From positions 1-39,427 of the forward strand of contig JABFRF010000134.1 in NCBI GenBank assembly GCA_013141315.1: a stretch of DNA of 39,427 bases, given 5' to 3'. Below, piece after piece: positions 30,838 through 39,427 of the stretch. Position numbers and translations under genes: made by a program. The number at the start of each line of letters is the position of its first letter. Positions within the stretch are counted from its first letter, which is position 1. Origin of the DNA: Gallionella sp. (GTDB taxonomy: Bacteria > Pseudomonadota > Gammaproteobacteria > Burkholderiales > Gallionellaceae). Under the pieces are notes generated by a model, which made no database searches, had not been told where the DNA came from, and was given only the letters and a program-made list of their open reading frames with translations.

Positions 30838-32457
30838 ATGACTCTAAAGCTACCAATAGAACCAACCGATGATCAGGCCAACCCGGCGTTCAAAAACGCG
30901 GCAAGCTGTGTGCTTTGGGTCAAGCAATTACAACTGACCAATCTGCAAGTCGCGCAACAACAATTACTCACCCAAGTTAATGAGCTCAATCGTTACCCGA
31001 TGCGTAACATCGAGCGACTCAACACCCTCGAAGCATTGCGCGAAACTGTTGATTATGTGCAAAGCAGTTATGCCACGAAATTGATTGAAAAGCCTTTACC
31101 GTTCAATCAGGCTGAATTGCTGGTATTCATCGCCATCGTAAAACTTTGGCAAGCCATGGCCTCAGGTTATCAGCGCTGCTTGCAGAGCCACTTGTCCGGC
31201 GACCTTGAGCTAGATAAACACGCGGCATTATTGTGTCAGCGTTGCATGCTATACGGCGGACTCGCCATATTTGAGCACTTGCGTGCCGGCTACAAATTCG
31301 ATGGCTTGTTATGGCAACAACTACACAAGCTTTACGAATTTTCGGAACAGCAAGGCCTGGCATTAAAGGAAGTTCCCGACCTTTTGCTGGGCAATCATCC
31401 GCCCAGCAGTTGTCATCGCATCTATGTGAAAACCTTATTGGCTTGCTACGCTCGTCCTTCTGAACTGAGTCGCACGCAACTACAAATTTTAGATAACTGG
31501 CTGTCAGAATGGGCAAAAGAAATAGCCATCGAATCAAGCTATGTCAACACCGATAAGCCCGCACTGGCCATAGATTTATCGAGTACATATGGTTTATGTC
31601 CTATCAAGCGCGTCACTCACAATCAGGATATTCGATATCTGGCCGTCATCCCTTTGAGCAAATTATTACAGGTCAATACCATTTTGCTGGAACAAGGTAA
31701 AACGCTGCAACAACTTAAACTCGGTGACGGCACCAATTCCAAAGATTGCATTAGATTCCTCACTTTTCTGCATAAGTGTTGGTGCGAAGAGACTAATTCA
31801 CGCCTCAATGAAAGAGCGTCTGTCTCAAAAGAGGCCCAGCTTTGCTTTCAGACCGAGAATATCTACGCAAATGTGAACGGCTTCCCATTCAAGCAGCCGG
31901 CACGAGACTTGGTTGCTCAGAGCTTGACACTAAAGCAAACAACTGTGTTCGATAGCGATATGACCAACCCAAAACTCGCACAGACTCCCACTCAAAAATT
32001 TCGCCTGGAATCGTGGCATGTAGAAAACGAAAGTATCACGGGTGCACAACTCATCCGAGAAAACTTGATTGGGGAACGCATCTGTTTCAACCAACTCATC
32101 GCCATCCGTTCGGACGGAGATGAAAATTTTTCACTGGCAGCAACTGCTTGGGTCAATGTGCTGCTTAACGGAAAATTACGAATGGGAATTCGCTATCTAC
32201 CCGGTGCAGTGCAAGGCATTAGCATACGCACCCTTGTAGAGAATACCGGCTCAACAACAAAATTTTTACCCGCATTTCTACTCGACACGGTCCAGAATCT
32301 TAATATTCCCGCCAGTCTCATCATTCCGCGCAACTGGTTTCAGCCTAACCGCGAGATTGAAATCATCCTAAAAAATGGAACTCGCCAACAAGCAAAACTA
32401 GGATTTAGTGTCGAACGTGGAGTTGATTTTGAACGAGTAAGTTTTAAGCTGCTTTAA
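30838..32457 (+). CDS. Conserved hypothetical protein (possible PilZ-like C-terminal region)
   Basis: 539 aa uninterrupted ORF. Start overlaps the restored HIT stop (ATGA). C-terminal beta-rich region (IGERICFNQLIAIRSD...ATAWVNVLLNGKLRMGIRYLPGAVQGISI) is vaguely PilZ-like. Confidence 0.7.
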   Translation: MTLKLPIEPTDDQANPAFKNAASCVLWVKQLQLTNLQVAQQQLLTQVNELNRYPMRNIERLNTLEALRETVDYVQSSYATKLIEKPLPFNQAELLVFIAIVKLWQAMASGYQRCLQSHLSGDLELDKHAALLCQRCMLYGGLAIFEHLRAGYKFDGLLWQQLHKLYEFSEQQGLALKEVPDLLLGNHPPSSCHRIYVKTLLACYARPSELSRTQLQILDNWLSEWAKEIAIESSYVNTDKPALAIDLSSTYGLCPIKRVTHNQDIRYLAVIPLSKLLQVNTILLEQGKTLQQLKLGDGTNSKDCIRFLTFLHKCWCEETNSRLNERASVSKEAQLCFQTENIYANVNGFPFKQPARDLVAQSLTLKQTTVFDSDMTNPKLAQTPTQKFRLESWHVENESITGAQLIRENLIGERICFNQLIAIRSDGDENFSLAATAWVNVLLNGKLRMGIRYLPGAVQGISIRTLVENTGSTTKFLPAFLLDTVQNLNIPASLIIPRNWFQPNREIEIILKNGTRQQAKLGFSVERGVDFERVSFKLL

Positions 32458-33742
32458 GCCGTTTGCCGGGAAAAACCAACGAGAAGGTGCTGCCTTTCCC
32501 GTCTTCGCTCAACACTTCCAACTTGGCTTGATGGCGCATTGCCACATGCTTAACGATCGCCAGCCCCAGACCCGTGCCACCTGTCTCACGCGAACGACTG
32601 CGATCCACTCGATAAAAACGTTCGGTCAAACGTGGAATGTGTTGTGCGGCGATGCCGATACCGGTGTCTTGCACAGCAAATACGGGCTGTCCCGCGCGCT
32701 CATACCAGCGCAATAAAATCACGCCGTCTTCGGCTGTATAACGAATCGCGTTACCCACCAAATTCGCAAACGCGCTGTATAAATCTTCGCGATTGCCCAA
32801 CAATTTCGCTGAACTGGCAACCTCTAAACGTAGCGTATGCTTTTCACCACTGAGCAATTTCCCATCATGTAGAACTTCATTCAGCAGCGCAGCAATATCT
32901 ACGGCTTCTTCGCTCATCGTGCTTTGGTCATTTTCCAAACGAGATAAAGTCAGCAGGTCGGCGACTAAATTCTCCATGCGTTGCGTTTGCTCGGCCATGA
33001 GTTGCAAAGCACGTCGTGCGCTGCTGCTACTGAGATCAGGCATATCCTGCAAATTTTCCACAAAACCATTTACTACGGTGAGGGGTGTGCGTAGCTCGTG
33101 CGAAACATTGGCGACAAAATCTCGGCGCATGGCTTCGATACGCTCAAACTGGGTAATGTCACGACTAATCAAAAGGCGCTTATTTCCTGCATACGGAATC
33201 AACTTGATGGACAGCACAGTCTCATCATGACGCGCCGGTCGCATCATCAAGGGATCAGAGAAATTGGATGCCTGCATATATTCAATGAACTCAGGTTGGC
33301 GTACCAGATAGGTGATGTCCTGCATCACATCATGCTCAGGGTTTAGATCGAAATGCTGCTCGGCTTGCAGGTTAAACCACTCAATGCGATTCACCTCATT
33401 CAGAATCGCTACACCTTCTGGCAACGCAGCGGTAGCTTGTTGGATGTGTAGCAATTCAGCGGCTAAGTCTTGCTTGGTTTTGATGTGCTTCTTAACCATC
33501 TTGTATAACTGGGAAAAAACCTCATCCCAATTACCACTGCCTTCAGGAAGATTTTCCAGCGTCGGCGACTTGAGCCATTCATTGAGCTTGAATAGATGCT
33601 GAGCATTTCTAAACATCAACACCAACAATACCAACAGCACGAACATCAACCCTGCTGTGGCCGAAAATACGGCCCACAGCAACAAGCCAAATAGCATACT
33701 GAGTATGACGGGAACGCTCAGACGAAACCAAAAATCCTGCAA
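32444..33742 (-). CDS. phoR: Phosphate regulon sensor histidine kinase
   Basis: 432 aa. FVANVSHELRTPLTVVNGFVENL, NLVGNAIRYTAEDG, GGTGLGLAIVKHV. Downstream of phoB. Confidence 0.92.
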   Translation of the reverse strand: MQDFWFRLSVPVILSMLFGLLLWAVFSATAGLMFVLLVLLVLMFRNAQHLFKLNEWLKSPTLENLPEGSGNWDEVFSQLYKMVKKHIKTKQDLAAELLHIQQATAALPEGVAILNEVNRIEWFNLQAEQHFDLNPEHDVMQDITYLVRQPEFIEYMQASNFSDPLMMRPARHDETVLSIKLIPYAGNKRLLISRDITQFERIEAMRRDFVANVSHELRTPLTVVNGFVENLQDMPDLSSSSARRALQLMAEQTQRMENLVADLLTLSRLENDQSTMSEEAVDIAALLNEVLHDGKLLSGEKHTLRLEVASSAKLLGNREDLYSAFANLVGNAIRYTAEDGVILLRWYERAGQPVFAVQDTGIGIAAQHIPRLTERFYRVDRSRSRETGGTGLGLAIVKHVAMRHQAKLEVLSEDGKGSTFSLVFPGKRLKAA

Positions 33743-33754
33743 TACTGCACTCCT

Positions 33755-34444
33755 TTAATTAACCGAAAAACGATAACCACTCCCGCGCACCGTTTGAATC
33801 AATCCCTCTTTCTTGACTGCCTCAAGCTCAACTCGCAGACGACGAATATGCACATCTACCGTGCGCTCTTCCACAAAAACTTGCGTACCCCACACTTGAT
33901 CGAGCAATTGGGTGCGACTATACACGCGCTCGGCATGCGTCATAAAAAACTGCAACAAGCGAAACTCGGTTGGGCCTAAATCAATTGATGTTCCCGCACA
34001 CGTGACACGATGCGCCGAAGGTGAAAGTTCCAAACCACCCACCGCCACGGTTTCATCCGACATCTCAGGCAAGTGACGACGCAACACAGCACGAATTCGC
34101 GCCATCAATTCACGAGGCGAAAATGGCTTGGTAATGTAATCGTCCGCACCAGATTCTAACCCTAAAATTTTATCTCGCTCTTCACCGCGCGCTGTCAGCA
34201 TGATAATCGGCACATCTTTAGTGCGCACATCGGCACGAAATTGTTTGGCTAAAACCACGCCACTGGTATTGGGTAACATCCAGTCCAGTAAAATCAAATC
34301 CGGCACATGATTTTTAATCTGCAACCAAGCACTATCCCCGTCATCGGCACGCAACGCATGAAAGCCCGCCTCCATGATATTAAATACCAACAACTCCTGA
34401 ATCGCAGGTTCGTCTTCAACTATCAAAATTTTAGCTTTCATCAT
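33755..34444 (-). CDS. phoB: Phosphate regulon response regulator
   Basis: 229 aa OmpR-family regulator: ILIVEDEPAIQELL, LILLDWMLPNTSG, C-terminal winged helix (RTVDVHIRRLR...TVRGSGYRF). Confidence 0.93.
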   Translation of the reverse strand: MMKAKILIVEDEPAIQELLVFNIMEAGFHALRADDGDSAWLQIKNHVPDLILLDWMLPNTSGVVLAKQFRADVRTKDVPIIMLTARGEERDKILGLESGADDYITKPFSPRELMARIRAVLRRHLPEMSDETVAVGGLELSPSAHRVTCAGTSIDLGPTEFRLLQFFMTHAERVYSRTQLLDQVWGTQVFVEERTVDVHIRRLRVELEAVKKEGLIQTVRGSGYRFSVN

Positions 34445-34509
34445 TTTCCTTAAAAACTCATGGGAGGTTGCAAGGGTATGAAGAATTTGTGACAGTAAGA
34501 TGACACGAT

Positions 34510-35943
34510 TTAGGTTTGTTGGTGCGTGTGATGATGACCACCCACCATATTCGGCAGCAAAGAGCCAACAAGCATCCCTGCGATGCTCAGCAACAAACCC
34601 ACCAGTTGCGGTGGCCAGTATGTATCAGGATGAAGGACCTCCATTGCGCCCCATGAAATCAGCCCCATCGCGATGGACAGCAATGCGCCTTGATTATTAG
34701 CACGCTTCCAATACAGTCCAAATACCAGCGGCACAAACGCGCCTACCAATGTAATCTTGTAGGCATTTTCCACCATGTGAAAAATGCTGGATTCAGAATT
34801 TAGGGCAAACCACAACACTACCCCGCCAAAAGTCAGCACGATGATGCGCATAGTACGCAGCATCTGCATATCGCTCATGTGTTTAAGTGCGAAGTGCTTA
34901 AGAATATTTTCGGTGAACATCACCGAAGGCGCGAGCAATGTTGCTGAAGCCGTACTCATAATCGCCGACAGCAGCGCCCCAAAAAACAACACTTGTGCGA
35001 CGAGTGGGGTGTGATCCAACACCAATCTTGGCAACACCATTTGCGAATCGGTTTGAATCAAATCATTGAAGAATTTCGGATCGATTAACGTCGCTGAATA
35101 TGCCAAAAACATCGGCACAAACGCGAATAAAAAATACAACGAACCACCCAACACCGTGCCACGTACAGCGGTTTTTTCATCCCTCGCCGAGGTCATGCGC
35201 TGGAACACATCCTGCTGCGGAATCGACCCCAGCATCATGGTCAGTGCCGCGCCAATAAAGGGTATCCAGACATCCCATCCACCACTTGGCAGCAAATGCA
35301 ATTTGCCAGAAGCTTGCGCATGACTCACCACATGCGCCACGCCACCCGCGTCATCGCTAATCAAAACTGCAATTAGCAACATGCCCGCCATGATCACTGT
35401 CATTTGTACAAAATCGAGCAACGCCACCGACCACATCCCACCAAACATCGTATAGATCAACACGATAGAAATGCCGACCACCATGCCCACCGATTGTGAA
35501 ATTGCGCCATCGCTAACCACGTTGAACACCAGACCCAAAGCGGTTACTTGCGCAGACACCCAACCCAAATAGGAGATCATGATGCAAATAGTCATAATCA
35601 ATTCCACCGTGCGGTTATATCTCGCCCGATAATAATCACCGATGGTAAGCAAATTCATGCGATACAGCAGTGGCGCAAAAAATAGCCCCGCAATAATGAG
35701 GCATAAACTCGCGCCAAATGGATCGGCCACCACCGCACCCATACCGTCTTTGACAAATGTCGCTGAAATCCCCAGCACTGTCTCCGCACCAAACCAAGTT
35801 GCAAATACCGTTGCGGTGACGATGGGCATAGGGAGATTGCGGCCAGCCACCACGAAATCTCTAGAATTATGCACGCGCGTGGAAGCGTACAGACCAATGC
35901 CTATAGATAACAGTAGATATAGAATCACAAACGAAATCAGCAT
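34510..35943 (-). CDS. Sodium:solute symporter family protein
   Basis: 477 aa, ~13 TM. FVVAGRNLPMPIVTATVFATWFGAETVLG, GMWSVALLDFVQMTVIMAG. Confidence 0.9.
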   Translation of the reverse strand: MLISFVILYLLLSIGIGLYASTRVHNSRDFVVAGRNLPMPIVTATVFATWFGAETVLGISATFVKDGMGAVVADPFGASLCLIIAGLFFAPLLYRMNLLTIGDYYRARYNRTVELIMTICIMISYLGWVSAQVTALGLVFNVVSDGAISQSVGMVVGISIVLIYTMFGGMWSVALLDFVQMTVIMAGMLLIAVLISDDAGGVAHVVSHAQASGKLHLLPSGGWDVWIPFIGAALTMMLGSIPQQDVFQRMTSARDEKTAVRGTVLGGSLYFLFAFVPMFLAYSATLIDPKFFNDLIQTDSQMVLPRLVLDHTPLVAQVLFFGALLSAIMSTASATLLAPSVMFTENILKHFALKHMSDMQMLRTMRIIVLTFGGVVLWFALNSESSIFHMVENAYKITLVGAFVPLVFGLYWKRANNQGALLSIAMGLISWGAMEVLHPDTYWPPQLVGLLLSIAGMLVGSLLPNMVGGHHHTHQQT

Positions 35944-36015
35944 GGAGTCAATCTCTCATTGAACAAACATGGGCGGGAATTTTAGCAGTGATGCACTAAC
36001 TTGTGAGCAACAAAA

Positions 36016-36037
36016 AAGCCACCCCGAAAGGTGGCTT
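36016..36037 (-). terminator. Rho-independent terminator of the peroxiredoxin gene
   Basis: On the minus strand: AAGCCACC-tttcgg-GGTGGCTT followed by a T-run (TTTT). Confidence 0.85.
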
Positions 36038-36058
36038 AATAATGCAATCAAAATCGAA

Positions 36059-36661
36059 TTACAAATCTTTAGAATGCTTGGCCAAATACTTAGCCACGCC
36101 CTCCGTTGAAGCGTCCATGCCTGCCTTGCCTTTACTCCAACCCGCAGGGCAAACTTCACCGTGTTCTTCGTGGAATTGCAGCGCATCAACCATACGCAGC
36201 ATTTCGTCGATGTTGCGACCCAATGGCAAATCATTCACCACTTGATGACGCACCATACCTTTTTTGTCTATCAGGAATGAACCACGGAACGCCACGCCGC
36301 CAGCTTCTTCAACGTCATACGCTTGGCAAATTTGGTGTTTGATGTCCGCCACCAAAGGATACTTCACTTGACCGATGCCACCGTTATTGACTGGCGTATT
36401 CTTCCAAGCCAAATGCGTAAAATGTGAATCGATAGATACACCAATCACTTCCACTTTGCGTTTTTTGAATTCATCCAAACGATGATCGAATGCAATAATT
36501 TCTGACGGGCAAACAAAAGTGAAATCCAGCGGATAGAAAAACACCACCGCGGCTGTACCTTTGATGTACTTGCTCAGATTAAAATTTTCGTTAATTTCGT
36601 TGTTGCCCATCACGGCAACAGCAGTGAAATCGGGGGCGGCTTTGCCAACTAAAACGGCCAT
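36059..36661 (-). CDS. 2-Cys peroxiredoxin (AhpC/TSA, Prx1 type)
   Basis: 200 aa. PLDFTFVCPSEIIAFD (peroxidatic Cys), GEVCPAGW (resolving Cys). Confidence 0.95.
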   Translation of the reverse strand: MAVLVGKAAPDFTAVAVMGNNEINENFNLSKYIKGTAAVVFFYPLDFTFVCPSEIIAFDHRLDEFKKRKVEVIGVSIDSHFTHLAWKNTPVNNGGIGQVKYPLVADIKHQICQAYDVEEAGGVAFRGSFLIDKKGMVRHQVVNDLPLGRNIDEMLRMVDALQFHEEHGEVCPAGWSKGKAGMDASTEGVAKYLAKHSKDL

Positions 36662-36801
36662 GTTTTTCTCCTAAAGGGTTAATTGTTCGGGGTTGCGTAA
36701 TGTAGGCGTTTGCTTATGTTGCGTCAACCTTCTACTGATTGTGGGTATTGAATTTCAATCGGGCTTTGGTGCAAAACCTTCAACGTTTACAGCATCCCCA
36801 A

Positions 36802-37398
36802 TCAGTGCGAATGCACACGATGCTTGCCGATGATATCGACAGCGATATGAACAGCGACTGCACAGGCAATATACAACAACGCCACTGAAACATAGGAAAC
36901 ATAATATTGAGCAACACGCGTTGAGTATTCAACCATGCTCATATCGACAAAACGTTCCGAGAACAAATAGAAAGTGACATTGGAAAATGCAAAAGCAAAA
37001 CTACTGGCAACCCATGCCGACAGAGCCAATATCATCAGCCCATTTTTTCCCATAGTGCGGCTTTGTATTGTAGGGCGAGACGAAACCCAACGACCCACTA
37101 ACCATAAACTGCCATAGGTCGGGATGAGAAACCAATAGGCTGGTGTCATACACCAGTCGCTGATGCCTTGAACCGAGGTCGCGTAGAAATCAATCAAGCC
37201 AGCTTCCAGAAGCAGCGCGATGAAAACAATAACGGATACGCGAGCCATTCTGGCCAGATATAAACCGCCCAGAAAAAACACCGCGTAGGAAGCATCGGGC
37301 AAGGAAAAAGTCGAGCCAAAATGATTAAACCGCGTAGCCGCCATCATCACTGCGAGCAATACGAAAATCACCATGGACTTGGTTTGAGTGTTAGACAT
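36802..37398 (-). CDS. btuM: BtuM-like solitary S-component cobalamin transporter
   Basis: 198 aa polytopic protein next to a BtuB-like receptor. SDWCMTPAYWFLIPTYGSLWL carries a Cys at ~position 83, a place comparable to the cobalt-ligating Cys described for BtuM. Confidence 0.7.
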   Translation of the reverse strand: MSNTQTKSMVIFVLLAVMMAATRFNHFGSTFSLPDASYAVFFLGGLYLARMARVSVIVFIALLLEAGLIDFYATSVQGISDWCMTPAYWFLIPTYGSLWLVGRWVSSRPTIQSRTMGKNGLMILALSAWVASSFAFAFSNVTFYLFSERFVDMSMVEYSTRVAQYYVSYVSVALLYIACAVAVHIAVDIIGKHRVHSH

Positions 37399-37455
37399 GA
37401 CATCTCCTGAATTGAGCTTATTTTAATGGTTAGAACAGTACACCAAGCAAGGGGA

Positions 37456-37486
37456 AATGCAAAGGCGGATAAGCCGTCTTTGCATT
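37456..37486. repeat. Intergenic hairpin between btuB and btuM (possible attenuator/terminator)
   Basis: AATGCAAAGGCGG-ataag-CCGTCTTTGCATT, 13-bp stem with one G.T pair. No clear T-run. Confidence 0.6.
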
Positions 37487-37499
37487 CTCAACCTTGATT

Positions 37500-39338
37500 T
37501 TATTGCTGGTAGCTCAAACCGACAAACAAAGTGCGACCTAACGTATTGTAGCTATAGGCTTCAGAATAATTGCGATTGAACAGATTATCCACGCGTGCCA
37601 ATAAATTCAAATGCGTATTCACCTTGTATCCCGCATTCAAGTTGAATAGTTGATAGCTAGGCAACACAAAATTATCGAAGTTACTATTTTTACGTTCACC
37701 GCTATGACGCAATTCTGCCCCTGCATTCCACACCCCGAAATCGTGCGATGCTGCCACACTGGCGTATTCCTTGGCACGTCTTGGCAACACGTTACCTGTT
37801 GCAGTATCACGTGGATTTTGTGAGGTTACATTAACCTTAAATTGCGTACCACGAATTTTGCCCGCATAAGTCAATTCAAAGCCATCAATGCGTGCCCGAT
37901 CAATATTGATTGCAGGAAATCCACTGTCAATCAAGTTATGAATTCGATTATCAAAATACACAACGTCAACATTCTGTCCACCAGAAACATAATGAATTGC
38001 CGCTTCACGATTATTGGCCTGTTCCGGCTTCAGGTTCGGGTTGCCACCCCAAGCAGTTCTGTAAAGCTCATTGAAGGTGGGTGCTTTGAACGCATTACTC
38101 ACGCTTGCCGTGGCACGCCACTTATCCGCAAACGATACACCGTAACCAAACAAGCCCGTATTGGCTGCACCAAAATCAGAATAACGATCTTGGCGCAAAT
38201 TGAACTGCACTTGTTGCGCGCCATACTCAGCAATATAACCGCCCAGAAAACTGTTCACAGTACGCTTCGTTTGAGTATAGGGACTGGGATCGGTAACATC
38301 ACTTGCCGACACTGCCTGCCCTAGATGCTCTAATGCCAAGTTTAATTTTTGAGCCTCTGCAATAGTCAGTTCATTTTGCCAAGCAAACTGATTGTTTTTA
38401 GTTTGAAGGCGCGACTGTTGCACATCATTTTGATAATCTTTGCTCTCATCAATACCTTGAGCCAAGCGCACTGAGCTGTGCCACATTGCATTCAACTGGT
38501 TGTCCGAAGTTAATGACAGCTTGTCGATGTTCACCATCGTATTATTGTGATCGGTCACAACACCGAAAGCATCGTCGTATTGACTATCACTCCGTGTGCT
38601 AAACACCGATGCCGACAACTGGTGGTTTGCATTAAACGTGTGCTTTACTTGTGCATTCAACGTCGTGTTGTCATAACCATCTTTGTCAGGATTGGCGGTA
38701 GGTTTAATGCTGGTATTGATTGCAGAGACACCATCGGTTTTAGTCTTGCCTACATTCACGCTAAATGAATTGGCATCCACATTGCCCAAAAAGCCTACCG
38801 ACACACGTTGTGTACCATGACTACCCAAACCAGCACTGGCACTCAACGCTGGCGCGCCATGCCCACGCTTAGTGAACAATTGAATCACACCACCAATCGC
38901 TTCTGAGCCGTACAGACTACTCACATTGCCGCGCACCACTTCGATGCGATCGATGCTATCCAGCATGATGTGGTTGAGTGCCGTTGGTCCATCGGTTGCT
39001 GAATTGATACGCACGCCATCCACTAAAACTAGAACGTGACTAGAATTTGTGCCGCGCATAAAAGTGCTGGACTGCTTGCCTAATCCACCACTTTGCACAA
39101 TTTCCACGCCAGCTAAAGAACGCAACAAGGTTGGCACATCTGGCGCACTAGACTGGCGAATTTCCTGCTCATTTATTACCGTGGTATCCGCGATGGTTTG
39201 TGCAAGCGGTTGCGGCATCCGCGTCGCGGTCACCACAATCTCATCCAGCACGATAGGCTCTGTTGACGTGTCCGCAAAAGCCGCAGACGTAAAAGTAATC
39301 GCACCGAGTAGTGCGACGATGGTCCAGTTTTGTTTCAT
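37500..39338 (-). CDS. btuB: TonB-dependent vitamin B12 receptor BtuB-like
   Basis: 612 aa. Signal peptide, plug domain (EPIVLDEIVVTATRMPQPLAQTIADTTVINEQEIRQS, VLVLVDGVRINSATDG, SSLYGSEAIGGVIQLFTKRG), C-terminal GRTLFVGLSYQQ. Confidence 0.88.
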   Translation of the reverse strand: MKQNWTIVALLGAITFTSAAFADTSTEPIVLDEIVVTATRMPQPLAQTIADTTVINEQEIRQSSAPDVPTLLRSLAGVEIVQSGGLGKQSSTFMRGTNSSHVLVLVDGVRINSATDGPTALNHIMLDSIDRIEVVRGNVSSLYGSEAIGGVIQLFTKRGHGAPALSASAGLGSHGTQRVSVGFLGNVDANSFSVNVGKTKTDGVSAINTSIKPTANPDKDGYDNTTLNAQVKHTFNANHQLSASVFSTRSDSQYDDAFGVVTDHNNTMVNIDKLSLTSDNQLNAMWHSSVRLAQGIDESKDYQNDVQQSRLQTKNNQFAWQNELTIAEAQKLNLALEHLGQAVSASDVTDPSPYTQTKRTVNSFLGGYIAEYGAQQVQFNLRQDRYSDFGAANTGLFGYGVSFADKWRATASVSNAFKAPTFNELYRTAWGGNPNLKPEQANNREAAIHYVSGGQNVDVVYFDNRIHNLIDSGFPAINIDRARIDGFELTYAGKIRGTQFKVNVTSQNPRDTATGNVLPRRAKEYASVAASHDFGVWNAGAELRHSGERKNSNFDNFVLPSYQLFNLNAGYKVNTHLNLLARVDNLFNRNYSEAYSYNTLGRTLFVGLSYQQ

Positions 39339-39427
39339 GATTTATTTCCTGAGTAAATTCCAAGCGTCCCCGTTGGAATGTTAATAATCAGGACATGCGG
39401 CGAATGACAATATCAGAACAGTAAAGG

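Noticed and set aside
39339-39427. Cobalamin riboswitch upstream of btuB
   Set aside because: Only 89 bp of upstream sequence is in the window and I could not recognise a B12-box or the conserved core in it. It may lie beyond the window edge.

Overview
This 39.4 kb window is gene-dense and looks like a proteobacterial (probably betaproteobacterial) chromosome. Most genes are housekeeping: nrdA/nrdB, ampD, pilS/pilR, a PP0621-like small protein, moeB, a porin, ispB, cstA with its YbdD-like partner, rpmE, a GT39-type glycosyltransferase, trhO, two tandem triheme EF-hand cytochrome lipoproteins, aroC, a quinone oxidoreductase, a truncated haemoglobin, a CorA-like transporter, an OMP / PstS-like / CHASE4-GGDEF-EAL operon, a giant DUF3683-FAD-FeS oxidoreductase, a HIT protein, phoR/phoB, a Na+/solute symporter, a peroxiredoxin, and btuM-like/btuB.

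The most unusual signal is a 60-bp hairpin repeat (54-bp conserved core) present three times. All three copies lie inside protein-coding genes, in the sense direction and in the same reading frame: nrdB, the FAD oxidoreductase and the HIT gene. The arms and loop are conserved. An inner 6-bp stem differs in every copy but stays paired, so it shows compensatory changes. Two copies are nested in GC-rich double-hairpin repeats. Removing exactly 60 nt restores those host repeats cleanly, with no target-site duplication, and both insertions follow CCCCT. This resembles a non-autonomous, single-strand-type (IS200/IS605- or RAYT-like) element that tolerates or exploits in-frame insertion into proteins, comparable in concept to Rickettsia palindromic elements.

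Other observations include a probable +1 frameshift at a G5 tract in the HIT gene, a ~284-bp nested MITE-like element, a perfect 24-bp REP-like hairpin, and paired NrdR-like boxes upstream of nrdA. All calls were made by eye, without database searches.
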